A DNA stretch of 64,000 bases, taken from NCBI GenBank assembly GCA_035559595.1, contig DATMBF010000007.1, positions 1 through 64,000 on the forward strand, in the 5' to 3' direction. Within the stretch, counting starts at the first letter, position 1; each line of letters begins with the position of its first letter. The stretch comes from DATMBF01 sp035559595. Lineage in GTDB: Bacteria; Bacteroidota; Ignavibacteria; UBA10030. Shown piece after piece: positions 6,857 to 16,509 of the stretch. The position numbers and the translations under genes were made by a program. A model generated the notes under the pieces. It saw only the letters and a list, made by a program, of their open reading frames with translations, was not told where the DNA came from and made no database searches.

Positions 6857-9760
6857 GTGACCAGACCAATGTTTCCTTACGAAGAAAATTTTCAATCACG
6901 TCATCTTGGAGTCGGTGAAGCCGATCTCCAAAAGATGTTGAACACCATCGGAGTTTCTTCCCTCGATGAACTGATCGACCAAACGATTCCGCAGCGCATC
7001 AGGTTGCGCAAACCTTTGGAGATTCCCGAGGGCGTAGGGGAATTCCGATTCCTTCGAGACCTTCAATCCGTTGCTGCGCGAAACAAAGTCTTCAAGTCGT
7101 ACATCGGTCTTGGCTACTACGATACGATTACGCCGTCCGTGATTCTTCGCAACGTCTTTCAGAATCCCGGCTGGTATACGCAATACACCCCGTATCAGGC
7201 AGAAATTGCCCAGGGACGACTCGAGGCCCTCCTGAATTTCCAGACGATGGTTATAGACTTGACGAAGCTCGATGTGGCGAATGCTTCCCTGCTTGACGAA
7301 GGCACAGCCGCCGCCGAAGCAATGTCGATGCTCTTTGGCCTTGCTCAAAAGTCCACAAACGGTCAGCCGGCAAACAAGTTCTTCGTTTCTGAGACCTGCT
7401 TTCCGCAAACGATTGATATTCTTAAGACTCGAGCTCTGCCGGTTGGCATTGAGCTCGTCTTGGGAAATCACGAGAAGGCAAGATTAGATCGGAGCTTTTT
7501 CGGCGCAATTGTGCAATATCCCGCCGAACATGGTGCTGTGTATGATTTCCGCTCATTCATCAACCATACTCACGAGGTCGGCGCAAAGGTTGTCGTCGCG
7601 GCCGATCTGCTTAGCCTTGCTCTGCTGACACCGCCGGGTGAGTTCGGGGCCGATGTGGCCGTTGGATCCACGCAACGCTTTGGTGTTCCGCTTGGATACG
7701 GTGGTCCGCATGCAGCCTATTTTGCCACGCGAAACGAATTCATCCGCCAGATGCCGGGGAGGATTATCGGCGTCTCCGTCGATGCGCAGAATAACCGCGC
7801 CTATCGCATGACGCTTCAGACGAGGGAGCAACATATCCGGCGTGAGAAGGCAACATCGAATATCTGCACCGCTCAAGCCCTTCTGGCAATCATGGCGGGA
7901 ATGTATGCTGTCTACCACGGTCCACAAGGAATCAAGCGCATTGCAAGTGGCATTCACGCTTCAGCCAAAGCCCTTGCCAACATGCTGAAGGAGCTCGGAT
8001 ACACACAGCTCAACGAAGTCTACTTTGATACACTGAACATTCGGTCACCTGTTCCCACCTCCAAGATTCGTCCCATTGCCGAACGCTCTGGAATCAACTT
8101 CCGTTACATCGACGACAAGCACTTTGGAATATCCGTCGATGAGGCAACGCTCCCTCATGACCTTGAAGCCATAGTACGCGTCTGTGCCGAAGCGAGCGGG
8201 AAGTCGATGCCCGCCTTTTCTCTAGAGAAGGAGATAAGGATCACCGATGTTGGCTACCCGCCGCCGCACCAAAGAACGAGCGATTATCTCCAACATCCAG
8301 TCTTCAATCAGTACCACTCCGAAACGGAGATGATGCGCTATATCAAAATGCTGGAGAACAAAGATCTCTCGTTGACGCATTCGATGATTCCGCTTGGCTC
8401 CTGTACGATGAAACTCAATGCGGCTACCGAGCTGTTTCCCGTAAGCTGGAAAGAGTTCGCGAACATCCATCCGTTTGTTCCGCAGGATCAGATTGAAGGG
8501 TACCGGCAGGTCTTTAGTGAGTTAGAATCATTTCTTTGTGAGATCACCGGCCTGCATGCTTGTTCGCTTCAACCGAATTCCGGCGCGCAAGGCGAGTTTG
8601 CGGGTCTCCTTGTTATCCGAGCCTATCACCAGGATCGAGGCGAGGGGAAGCGCAACGTTGCCCTCATCCCTTCTTCCGCGCATGGAACAAACCCCGCCAG
8701 TGCCGTGATGGCTGGCTACAAAGTCGTTGTTGTCAAGTGCGACGACATGGGGAACATCGATGTTGACGATCTTCGGAGAAAAGCAGAGGAGCACAAGAAC
8801 GATCTTGCTGCCCTCATGGTAACGTATCCATCGACGCATGGAGTATTTGAAGAAGCAATTCAGGATATGTGCGACATTGTACACAAGTACGGCGGTCTGG
8901 TGTACATGGACGGAGCGAATCTTAACGCACAGGTTGGGCTGACGAGTCCGGGCGTTATCGGCGCGGATGTTTGCCACATCAATTTACATAAAACGTTCAG
9001 CATCCCGCACGGTGGTGGCGGACCCGGTATGGGACCGATCTGCGTTGCGAAGAACCTTGCGCCGTATCTCCCCGGACATCCTCTGGTGAAGACAGGTGGA
9101 GAAAAAGCGATCCACGCTGTTTCCGCAGCACCGTGGGGTAGCCCCAGCATCCTTCTGATTTCCTATGCGTACATCAAAATGCTCGGAGGAAAAGGAATTA
9201 CAGAAGCCACGCGGTATGCAATTTTGAACGCCAATTACTTGAAGGCGCGACTGGAGTCACACTATCCGGTTCTTTATCAGGGAGAGAAAGGAAGAGTGGC
9301 ACATGAGTTCATTCTTGATCCGCGCGAGCTCAAGGCGACGACCGGTGTAGACGTTGAGGATATCGCAAAGCGCCTTATGGATTATGGATTCCACGCACCG
9401 ACGGTTTCGTTTCCCGTCCCCGGGACATTAATGATCGAGCCGACGGAGAGTGAATCGAAAGCGGAACTCGATCGATTTGCAGATTCTCTGATTGCGATTC
9501 GAAAGGAGATTAAGGAGATCGAAGACGGAAAGTCCTCAAAAGAGGACAATGTGTTGAAGAACGCACCCCACACAGCCCAAGCTGCACTCAGTGAAGCATG
9601 GAACCGTCCCTACTCAAGATATAAAGCTGTGTATCCTCTCGGTTTCGTTCGTCAGAACAAGTTCTGGCCGAGTGTCGGACGAATCAATAACTCGTACGGT
9701 GACCGAAATATCGTCTGTTCCTGTCCACCGATTGAGGCTTATGTGGAAGAGGAGATCTGA
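6857..9760 (+). CDS. gcvP: Glycine dehydrogenase (decarboxylating), P protein, single chain
   Basis: Pyridoxal-phosphate enzyme that decarboxylates glycine and loads the methylamine group on GcvH. The 967-residue product is the fused (one-chain) form: an N-terminal half resembling GcvPA, and a C-terminal GcvPB-like half with the PLP lysine in NLHKTFSIPHGGGGPG (Lys712 from the GTG start) and the glycine-rich loop that follows. Start is ambiguous between GTG 6857 and ATG 6869. A short hairpin (CTCGG-CAA-CCGAG, 9762-9774) lies just after the stop but has only a weak T-run. Confidence 0.95.
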   Translation: MTRPMFPYEENFQSRHLGVGEADLQKMLNTIGVSSLDELIDQTIPQRIRLRKPLEIPEGVGEFRFLRDLQSVAARNKVFKSYIGLGYYDTITPSVILRNVFQNPGWYTQYTPYQAEIAQGRLEALLNFQTMVIDLTKLDVANASLLDEGTAAAEAMSMLFGLAQKSTNGQPANKFFVSETCFPQTIDILKTRALPVGIELVLGNHEKARLDRSFFGAIVQYPAEHGAVYDFRSFINHTHEVGAKVVVAADLLSLALLTPPGEFGADVAVGSTQRFGVPLGYGGPHAAYFATRNEFIRQMPGRIIGVSVDAQNNRAYRMTLQTREQHIRREKATSNICTAQALLAIMAGMYAVYHGPQGIKRIASGIHASAKALANMLKELGYTQLNEVYFDTLNIRSPVPTSKIRPIAERSGINFRYIDDKHFGISVDEATLPHDLEAIVRVCAEASGKSMPAFSLEKEIRITDVGYPPPHQRTSDYLQHPVFNQYHSETEMMRYIKMLENKDLSLTHSMIPLGSCTMKLNAATELFPVSWKEFANIHPFVPQDQIEGYRQVFSELESFLCEITGLHACSLQPNSGAQGEFAGLLVIRAYHQDRGEGKRNVALIPSSAHGTNPASAVMAGYKVVVVKCDDMGNIDVDDLRRKAEEHKNDLAALMVTYPSTHGVFEEAIQDMCDIVHKYGGLVYMDGANLNAQVGLTSPGVIGADVCHINLHKTFSIPHGGGGPGMGPICVAKNLAPYLPGHPLVKTGGEKAIHAVSAAPWGSPSILLISYAYIKMLGGKGITEATRYAILNANYLKARLESHYPVLYQGEKGRVAHEFILDPRELKATTGVDVEDIAKRLMDYGFHAPTVSFPVPGTLMIEPTESESKAELDRFADSLIAIRKEIKEIEDGKSSKEDNVLKNAPHTAQAALSEAWNRPYSRYKAVYPLGFVRQNKFWPSVGRINNSYGDRNIVCSCPPIEAYVEEEI

Positions 9761-9846
9761 TCTCGGCAACCGAGGCGTTCTTCTGAGGATTGCACTGGCG
9801 GGATTTCTCCGGTCGGTGCAATGTTTCCTTTGAAGCCCCAGCCCCT

Positions 9847-11841
9847 ATGGGCAGATGTCTGAGAGAACCGTTATTTTATGTTTCTCGGAACTTGCCACAC
9901 GTGAACCAATCATACTCTGACCGGCGAACTCGTTTTCTTTTCGACCGGCTGGCCACACCGATCCAGATCGTCGATCTCGACGGTCGCCTCCTTGCCGTCA
10001 ACAAAGCTTTTGAACAATGGGTTGGTATCTCGGCAAAAGATCTGCTCGGAAGACAGGCCTTCCTTGTTATGCGCTCTTTGGATGTGGGAGAGAAGATTGT
10101 GCGTTGGGAAGATCTGCGTGACAAAGAGAGTACCGTCGTCAATGGTGAGCTCAAGGCTCATGATGGTTCTCTTATCACCTCTCGTGTCTCTATTTCACCT
10201 GTTTATGATGACCGGGGAAGGATCCTCCAGTTTGTTGTGATACATCAAGGCATGCCCGACACGATGGAACTGGTCCGGAGGTTTGAAGAGTCGCAAGAAC
10301 AGTATCGAAATATTGTGGAAAGTTCGCTCGATGGTATCGTTGTGATTCTCGATGGCCGTCTTGTATTTGCTAATCCGGCGGCAGCACAAATCTTCGAGTA
10401 CGATTCAGTAGAAGAGATGAATCAGATCGATATTCGTCAGACGGTAGCGCCGGCGAGCAAGCCGTTTGTGTTCAGTGAGGGTGGGTTAACGAGCCTAGGG
10501 GAAGATGTCCTGAGGAACTATGAGATGAAAGGGTTGACAAAGCGTGGCCGGGTGATCGATTTGGAAGTGAATGCCCGACTCATCTCGTGGAACGGAAAAA
10601 CGGCAGTGCAGGCGTCCTTTCGGGACATTACTGAACGAAAAACTCTTGAGAAAGAGCAGGCATTGTGGTTCTGGGAACAAGAGGCATTGAGTGCCATCGA
10701 CCGGCAGCTTGTCTCCATGGTCGATCTCCAGCAGATGCTCGACGCCATTGCACATCACGCAAAAAGTCTGACGCGGGCGGATTTCGTGGCGGTCTCCATG
10801 ATTGAATCGTCGGGTCAAAAACTTCGCTGGCGCGCTTCGAAAGGAAATCGAAACACGCTTCCGCCAACGTCATCCGATTTGCAGCAAATCCACTCTGCCA
10901 TTGCAGAGCGAAAGGAGCCGCTGGTGATCCGGGATCTTCGCAGCAACTATCGGAACGGAAGTCTCCCCGTTCTCGAAGCCGAAGGGGTCGTCTCAACGGC
11001 CTGGTTCCCTTTGCTCATCGATGGGCGCGTCCATGGATATCTCATTGTAGCATACCGCCGTGACCATCCTCTGTCGACGAGAGAGCTGAGATTGTTGACT
11101 TCGATGTCGGAAAAATCGTCGCTTGCGCTTGCCAATGCCGAACTCTATGAAAGTCTTCGTCTCCGTGAAAAAGAGTTAGAGATTCTTTCGGGAGCACGTG
11201 TTGAGGCCCAGGAGGAAGAACGAAAACGGATTGCCCGGGAGATTCACGATGGATTAGGTCAGATGCTGACGGCCATTAAGTTTAACATTGAGATCCTTGA
11301 GGACAACAAGAGCCTCCCCGCCGACGATCGCCGCCGAATCGAGGACATGAAGGCGCTCCTCGACAGTGTGATGACCGAGGCGCGGGAGATCTCGTACAAC
11401 CTCATGCCCAGCGTTCTTGTCGACTTCGGTCTGGCGCCGGCCTTGCAGCTTCTTGCCGAACAGACCTCAAGGCGAAACAAGATCAATGTGCTCTTCCACG
11501 CGAGCGGATTAAACGAGCGCTTGAATCCTCAGCTTGAGATCAGTCTTTATCGCATTGCCCAAGAGGCGTTGAATAACATCGTGAAGCATGCTCAGGCAAA
11601 AGAGGCAGTCATGCAGATCGTCTGCAGCCCAACCAGCGTTACTCTGACAATTGAAGACGATGGAAAGGGATTCGAGGCGAAGAATGCGATGTTTGCTCCC
11701 GATCAAAAGCGGGGGATGGGACTCTCCGGCATGCGCGAACGCGCGCTTTCTTTTAACGGCAAGTTTACTGTTGAATCTTCACCGTCCAAGGGAACAGAGA
11801 TTATTGTTGAGATTCCTCTGGCTGGTCATAAACAGAAATAA
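9847..11841 (+). CDS. PAS/GAF sensor histidine kinase, NarX/DesK type
   Basis: A soluble hybrid of sensing and kinase domains, about 664 residues. In order: a PAS domain (ATPIQIVDLDGRLLAVNKAF), a second PAS (ESSLDGIVVILDGRLVF), a GAF domain around residues 280-430, then a HisKA_3 dimerisation domain with the phospho-accepting His467 in RIAREIHDGLGQM, and a HATPase_c with N-box (ALNNIVKHA) and G-box (DDGKGF, GMGLSGMRER). No transmembrane segment is visible, so it should sense a cytoplasmic signal. Possible starts are TTG 9790, ATG 9847 and GTG 9901; none has a strong ribosome site. It is two bases from its evident partner regulator at 11844. Confidence 0.9.
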   Translation: MGRCLREPLFYVSRNLPHVNQSYSDRRTRFLFDRLATPIQIVDLDGRLLAVNKAFEQWVGISAKDLLGRQAFLVMRSLDVGEKIVRWEDLRDKESTVVNGELKAHDGSLITSRVSISPVYDDRGRILQFVVIHQGMPDTMELVRRFEESQEQYRNIVESSLDGIVVILDGRLVFANPAAAQIFEYDSVEEMNQIDIRQTVAPASKPFVFSEGGLTSLGEDVLRNYEMKGLTKRGRVIDLEVNARLISWNGKTAVQASFRDITERKTLEKEQALWFWEQEALSAIDRQLVSMVDLQQMLDAIAHHAKSLTRADFVAVSMIESSGQKLRWRASKGNRNTLPPTSSDLQQIHSAIAERKEPLVIRDLRSNYRNGSLPVLEAEGVVSTAWFPLLIDGRVHGYLIVAYRRDHPLSTRELRLLTSMSEKSSLALANAELYESLRLREKELEILSGARVEAQEEERKRIAREIHDGLGQMLTAIKFNIEILEDNKSLPADDRRRIEDMKALLDSVMTEAREISYNLMPSVLVDFGLAPALQLLAEQTSRRNKINVLFHASGLNERLNPQLEISLYRIAQEALNNIVKHAQAKEAVMQIVCSPTSVTLTIEDDGKGFEAKNAMFAPDQKRGMGLSGMRERALSFNGKFTVESSPSKGTEIIVEIPLAGHKQK

Positions 11842-11843
11842 CG

Positions 11844-12512
11844 ATGACAAGAGGATCGAGGATTCGAATCGTTATCGCAGATGACCATTCCCTGATCAGA
11901 AAAGGATTGATGAATCTTCTCGAGGGAATGAAGGATCTCGTGATTGTTGGAGAGGCGGAGAACGGGGAGGAGGCAATTGAGAAAACACGAGAGCTCAGCC
12001 CCGATGTTTTGATCATCGACCTTTCGATGCCGAAGGTTTCAGGGATCGAGGCGACCTCTATTATCACGAAGACTTTTCCGGACACCCGTGTCCTTGTGTT
12101 AACAATGCATGAAAATGAAGAGTATATCTATCAGATCGTCAAATCGGGGGCGTCGGGGTATGTTCTGAAGAGTGCAGGCAAAGAGGAGCTTGCCAATGCC
12201 ATCCGCGCTGTGGCGAAGGGGGAGCGGTTCTTCAGTTCGAGAGTCTCCAGTATTCTTGTAGACGGCTATCTTCGCAGGGCTGAAGTGCGGGAGAGTCAAA
12301 GCGCTGCGGGTGGGGATCACATTCCGCTCACCAAACGCGAACGTGAAGTTCTTGCGCTTGTGGCACAAGGTCTTTCTAACCAGCAAATCGCCGATCGATT
12401 GTTCATTAGTCCCCGCACTGTAGACACTCACCGCACCAACATCATGCAAAAGCTCGGCATCCACGACATCGCCAACCTCGTTCGCTACGCAATCGACCAC
12501 AAGATTGGTTAG
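11844..12512 (+). CDS. NarL/FixJ-family response regulator
   Basis: 222 residues: an N-terminal receiver domain (acidic pair in IADDHSLIRKG, phospho-acceptor Asp59 in LIIDLSMPK, conserved Lys in GYVLKSAGKEEL) and a C-terminal LuxR-type helix-turn-helix (LTKREREVLALVAQGLSNQQ and SPRTVDTHRTNIMQKLG). It begins two bases after the kinase stop and is surely its cognate partner. A pair of TACGG dyads about 360 bases downstream, ahead of the next gene, is a candidate target site. What genes it controls beyond that is not known. Confidence 0.93.
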   Translation: MTRGSRIRIVIADDHSLIRKGLMNLLEGMKDLVIVGEAENGEEAIEKTRELSPDVLIIDLSMPKVSGIEATSIITKTFPDTRVLVLTMHENEEYIYQIVKSGASGYVLKSAGKEELANAIRAVAKGERFFSSRVSSILVDGYLRRAEVRESQSAAGGDHIPLTKREREVLALVAQGLSNQQIADRLFISPRTVDTHRTNIMQKLGIHDIANLVRYAIDHKIG

Positions 12513-12536
12513 CACTGTTGATCGGTAGAACAGAAC

Positions 12537-12680
12537 TTGCGCCGCTCCGCCCAAGTCCTGCTCTGCTGGACCGAGGTGGGCCTGCGGGTTGAAGCGATTA
12601 CAACTTTGCGGAAATCCTCTATGCCCTCGGCCCGCCAGCGTCTCCTGTCCACGGACGCAGAATGGTCCACGTTCAGTGCT
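12537..12680 (+). repeat. Diverged dispersed repeat, copy A
   Basis: This stretch of the 503-base gap between two regulator genes aligns with 27914-28045. Shared islands include CTCCGCC, GTCC-GCTCTG and GCGA-T-ACAACTTT followed by CGG-AAATC, in the same order and spacing, and then CTCGGC/TTCGGC and TCCTGTC. By eye the two copies agree at roughly two-thirds of positions. No long open frame with protein-like character is present. The rest of the gap holds the dyads at 12874-12913; otherwise I see nothing. Confidence 0.5.
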
Positions 12681-12873
12681 GAACAGTGTCGTGCAATTCA
12701 TCGCCCAAAACGCGGAAGATGGAGTCCGCCTGCTGTCATTCAGGACCACTCCTTGTACACGCCCCTGAGGGAGACTCCGCCTCGAAAAGTTTTTCTCTCG
12801 CACATCTCACTTCCTCTCCGTTAAGATTCACGAGCAGCAAGTTCACTTTCCCCTCTTTTTCTGGAATTTCTGA

Positions 12874-12913
12874 CTACGGGATTCACCGTAGGACTTCTAC
12901 GGGCCAAGCCGTA
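12874..12913. promoter_or_regulatory. Two TACGG dyads, candidate response-regulator operator
   Basis: CTACGG (12874-12879) and CCGTAG (12886-12891) form a perfect inverted repeat with a 6-base spacer. A second one, TACGG (12898-12902) and CCGTA (12909-12913), has the same half-site and the same spacer, and its centre lies 23 bases from the first, close to two helical turns. A lone TACGG half-site follows at 12924. The array sits about 100 bases before a receiver-only gene and downstream of a NarL-type regulator. This geometry suits cooperative binding by a dimeric regulator. Confidence 0.5.
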
Positions 12914-13015
12914 AGCTGAAAAATACGGTAGTTCTTCGATAGTTTGCCCCTGCATTTCCAACTATTTTAAACGCACGAAATTTCCATCCATTTCATCCAC
13001 CTCCCGGGAGCAATC

Positions 13016-13408
13016 ATGAAAAAACTCAACATTATGCTGGCCGACGACCATCCCGAATTCAGACGGGTCGTTCGGGAATTCCTCTCACGCCTGCCGAACG
13101 TCGGCAATGTTTATGAAGTTTCCGACGGTCATGAGGCTGTGCATGCAAACGAGGTTCTCCATCCGGACATCATTGTGATGGACATTGGCATGCCTGTCAT
13201 GAATGGCCTCGAGGCAACACGCATCATCAAAGAAAAGCACCCCGAAACACGCGTTGTCATTGCGACAATGCATGATAATCCGATGTACAAACAACATGCA
13301 ATAGAAGTCAAAGCGGACGGGTTCTTCTTCAAAGCTCAGCTGAAAGAGAACCTTGAAGCAATGCTGGGGAGCCAGCACTCACCTGTGTCTTCGTTGTTCG
13401 GTGAGTAG
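13016..13408 (+). CDS. Receiver-only response regulator
   Basis: 130 residues, a single CheY-like receiver domain with no output domain. Acidic pair in MLADDHPEFRR, phospho-acceptor Asp56 in IIVMDIGMPV, and conserved Lys in GFFFKAQLKE. GGGAG lies six bases before ATG 13016. Receiver style (DDHPEFRRVVREFL, LEATRIIKEKHPETRVV) is that of the NarL family, so it may be a NarL-type regulator that lost its DNA-binding half, acting as a phosphate sink or a protein-protein switch. It follows the TACGG dyads and is followed by a second receiver-only gene. Confidence 0.9.
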   Translation: MKKLNIMLADDHPEFRRVVREFLSRLPNVGNVYEVSDGHEAVHANEVLHPDIIVMDIGMPVMNGLEATRIIKEKHPETRVVIATMHDNPMYKQHAIEVKADGFFFKAQLKENLEAMLGSQHSPVSSLFGE

Positions 13409-13450
13409 GAAAATCGGTTTCCATTGTGAATTGGAAAGGAGGAATGTTCT

Positions 13451-13840
13451 ATGAACACCGTCAAAGTGTTCCTTGCGGACAATCATGAGTGGTTTCGCCG
13501 GTCGCTGGCGGACTATGTTGAATCACAGATCGGATTCAAGGTTGTCGGTGAAACCGGAGATGCAGCTGAAGTCCTACGAAAGGTGGAGGACCTGCAACCG
13601 GACCTTGTCTTTCTTGATCTTGATATCCCGGCGTGTGACGGATTCAAGACCACGCGGGCGATCAAGAGTATTTCGCCTCGCACGAAGGTCGTTATTCTTT
13701 CACTCTACCCCGAACGGCAGTATCGCGAAGCGGCAAGGCAAAACGATGCCGACGAGTTTATCGATAAGGGTACAATGAAAACGGTACTTTCTTCATTCCT
13801 CTCTTCCATTCATTCTGATGAAGAGAGGGTGGCAAGCTGA
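13451..13840 (+). CDS. Receiver-only response regulator
   Basis: 129 residues, again one receiver domain only. Asp56 in LVFLDLDIPACDG is the phospho-acceptor and Lys in ADEFIDKGT matches the conserved lysine. The usual acidic pair reads Asp10-Asn11 (FLADNHEWF) instead of Asp-Asp, a substitution that may weaken magnesium binding. A GGAAAGGAGG-type ribosome site lies ahead of ATG 13451. It shares the NarL-type receiver style with the preceding gene and sits 48 bases before the first large secreted protein, so control of that surface array is a reasonable guess. Confidence 0.88.
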   Translation: MNTVKVFLADNHEWFRRSLADYVESQIGFKVVGETGDAAEVLRKVEDLQPDLVFLDLDIPACDGFKTTRAIKSISPRTKVVILSLYPERQYREAARQNDADEFIDKGTMKTVLSSFLSSIHSDEERVAS

Positions 13841-13888
13841 CTGGTGTGACGTGTTGACAAATTCTGCCATAGGACGCCGCAGGAAATA

Positions 13889-16300
13889 GTGGAGCCACGA
13901 AATCACATACCGACTGTATTTTGGCAACGCTTTTGCGCGGTGATTGCTAGAGAACGAACTCACGGTTGGTTCCCAGTGACCGTGTTGCTGGTATTCCTCG
14001 TCAATTCTGCGACGTTGCTAGCCCAAACATCGACCTTCAGTGGAACGGGCAACTGGAGCGATCCCGCGCGGTGGAGCGCTGGGGTTCCTACCAGCGCGAC
14101 TGATGCCAGCATTGCCAATGGAGCGAACTGTACCGTCGATGTTAATGGTGTTGCTGCATCGTTGACCATTGTCGGAGGGAATGCCAATACAACAGTAACC
14201 ATCAGCGGTACAAACTCCCTCACGATTGGGGGTGCCGTGACAATCAACGCTCCGACGGCAAATAACATTAACAAAACGATTGCAGTAGGTGCGGGAAGCT
14301 TGAGTGCCGCCTCGGTGTCTATGGCAACAACAACGGCAAACACGAGGGATTGCATCATCTCCATTTCCACCGGTACAGTTACGATCAGCGGGAACATTAC
14401 CATGAATGGAATTGCGGCGAGGAACCATATTGATTGGACAGGTACTGGTACCCTCTATGTTGGCGGGAGTATGACAGGAGGCGGACTCACCACCGGCACG
14501 GGCGGCACGGTAGTGTATAACGGCAGTGGTGCACAGACTGCGGGCGGAGCCTACACCTACGATTACCTTACGATTAATAGCACGGGAACAGTCACTATTG
14601 GCGGCAACACAACTGTTAACAACGATCTGACCATCGTTTCGGGAGAGCTCGTCTTTGGGGCATTTACGACAAGCGTCAGTGGAACTACGAATATTTCGGG
14701 TACTCTCAGTATAACTAGTGCAACCGGCACGAAGACATTTGTTGGTCCCGTTATTATCAATTCGGGGGGAGTTTGGAGTAACACCGCGAATGAGGCAGTC
14801 ACCTTCCAGGGTGGATTGACGCACAATGGGGCGGCGTTTACATCGGGAACAGGAACACAGACCTTCAGCGTAAACAACCAATCTATCGGTGGGTCGAGCC
14901 CCCTGACATTTTCGGGTATTCTCTCCATCGTGGGTGCTATCACTGTAACCAATCAGAATTCCCATCCGTCGGGGATCACCGTCGTTGGTAATCTCACTGG
15001 TTCGGTCGCGGGGTCGACCTGGTTGCAGAACCCCAACACGGTTTTGAACGTTGGAGGAGCATTACTGGCGACAGGGACTCTTAACGCATCGGCGACAGGC
15101 AACACGGTGAATTACACGGGCACAGCCGCCCAGACTGTCAAGGCGCCGGCAACGTCGTATTATGATCTTACCGTCTCTAACACCACGGCGGCTGTTACCG
15201 TGGCTTCGAACCTCACCATCGACAACGACCTCACCATCACCGGTTCGGCGGCGACCCTCTCAATTGGAGATAACCTAACAGCGCGAGCCATCACGGTGGG
15301 GGGCTCTATCAATGTCGGCGCTGGTGCCACGCTTACGGCTAATGCCGGATCCAATGTCACCCATAGCATCACCCTCGCCGGAAATTTGACAAATGACGGT
15401 ATCCTGAATTTTGCTCCCGATGCTGATAGTTTCTGCTCAATAGATTTTGCCGGAACGGCAGATCAGACCATAAGCGGCAGCGGCGCATACACGTTCCGCA
15501 ACATTACCATTTCAAACACGAGCGGAACGGTTTTCGCTAACGCGAGTTTCAGCACTGGTGGTACGTTCACAGTGAATACCAATGCTATCTTTTCCCCCGG
15601 AGCAGCGGCAGTTATCAGTGGGGCAGGAACACTCACCGGCGGTGGTACTGTCAAGGTTACACGCACAGCAGCCACGGCCGATTTTCTCAATCAGTACACT
15701 ATTACCAACAAGACCCTTACCAACCTCATCGTCGATTACGATGCGACAGCAGGGCAAACCGTCAACGCTCTCAACTATTTCACGTTGATCATCAACGGCA
15801 ATCGGGGTGGGTCCACCGTGACGTTTGAGGCCGGAACAGTCGGTATTTCAAACTCCTTTATCGTCAACGCAACGAGTGTTGTGTATGACATGACGGGGAA
15901 TACAATCGATTATAACGGCTCGGGTGCGCAAACGATCATTGCGTTCAATTATAACAATCTGACCAGCAGTAGCACCGGCGCGCGCACATTGGCGTCGAGC
16001 GGGACAATCGGTGTCGCAGGTGTGTTTACGCCCGGTACCAATAGTTACACGATCACGGGAAGCACGGTGGACTACAACGGCACGGCAGTCCAAGACATTA
16101 CAGCGTTTACCTACAACAATTTGACGACCTCAAACTCGGGCACAAAGAATCTCAACGTTTCGGTAACCGTGAATAATGTTATGACGGTCAACAGTGGCTC
16201 AACGCTTTCCGTTGGCTTAACTGGTAATCTCCAGGTGTTAGGCAACATGAACAACAATGGAGTTGTGAATAACAGCGGTACAATCAATGTCGGAACATAA
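13889..16300 (+). CDS. Secreted beta-repeat surface protein, member 1 of a three-gene array
   Basis: 803 residues beginning at GTG 13889. A long N-region precedes a hydrophobic core (VTVLLVFLVNSATLLAQ), a probable Sec signal with cleavage after Ala-Gln. The mature protein starts with FSGTGNWSDPARWSAGVP, a motif common at the N-terminal cap of bacterial beta-solenoid proteins. It then consists almost wholly of Thr/Gly/Asn/Ser-rich repeats with recurring YNNLT and VDYNGTAVQ-type units. It ends in NNGVVNNSGTINVGT with no T9SS sorting domain, transmembrane segment or anchor. No catalytic residues are apparent. The two genes downstream are relatives. A structural or adhesive role at the cell surface is inferred. 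Confidence 0.8.
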   Translation: MEPRNHIPTVFWQRFCAVIARERTHGWFPVTVLLVFLVNSATLLAQTSTFSGTGNWSDPARWSAGVPTSATDASIANGANCTVDVNGVAASLTIVGGNANTTVTISGTNSLTIGGAVTINAPTANNINKTIAVGAGSLSAASVSMATTTANTRDCIISISTGTVTISGNITMNGIAARNHIDWTGTGTLYVGGSMTGGGLTTGTGGTVVYNGSGAQTAGGAYTYDYLTINSTGTVTIGGNTTVNNDLTIVSGELVFGAFTTSVSGTTNISGTLSITSATGTKTFVGPVIINSGGVWSNTANEAVTFQGGLTHNGAAFTSGTGTQTFSVNNQSIGGSSPLTFSGILSIVGAITVTNQNSHPSGITVVGNLTGSVAGSTWLQNPNTVLNVGGALLATGTLNASATGNTVNYTGTAAQTVKAPATSYYDLTVSNTTAAVTVASNLTIDNDLTITGSAATLSIGDNLTARAITVGGSINVGAGATLTANAGSNVTHSITLAGNLTNDGILNFAPDADSFCSIDFAGTADQTISGSGAYTFRNITISNTSGTVFANASFSTGGTFTVNTNAIFSPGAAAVISGAGTLTGGGTVKVTRTAATADFLNQYTITNKTLTNLIVDYDATAGQTVNALNYFTLIINGNRGGSTVTFEAGTVGISNSFIVNATSVVYDMTGNTIDYNGSGAQTIIAFNYNNLTSSSTGARTLASSGTIGVAGVFTPGTNSYTITGSTVDYNGTAVQDITAFTYNNLTTSNSGTKNLNVSVTVNNVMTVNSGSTLSVGLTGNLQVLGNMNNNGVVNNSGTINVGT

Positions 16301-16315
16301 ACGAAAGGAGAAATC

Positions 16316-16345
16316 ATGGCGAGGCACACGATACATCCCCCATAA
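16316..16345 (+). other. Possible nine-residue leader peptide with ribosome site
   Basis: AAAGGAG at 16304-16310 is followed by ATG 16316 and the short frame MARHTIHPP-stop. The arrangement looks translated, but nothing else supports it. Two further Shine-Dalgarno/ATG modules follow at 16423 and 16510, both in frame with the next secreted protein. It may be a leader peptide or the scar of an ancestral gene start. Confidence 0.3.
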
Positions 16346-16509
16346 AAAAGAACTAGACGCTCCCTCACGAGCAGCGGGAGTGCAATTATTTATCATCAAA
16401 ACATCAAAAAGGAGCCAGTACCATGGAAGCAATACGGAAGTTGAAGAAAGCCAAAAGAAAGACAAAGAACTCATCATTCAATCACTTTCAATCCAAAAGG
16501 AGAACTACC

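Noticed and set aside
14018..14965. 315-codon minus-strand frame inside array member 1
   Set aside because: Antisense to the repeat protein; Cys- and Arg-rich pattern reflects the complement of Thr/Gly/Asn codons, no domain features.
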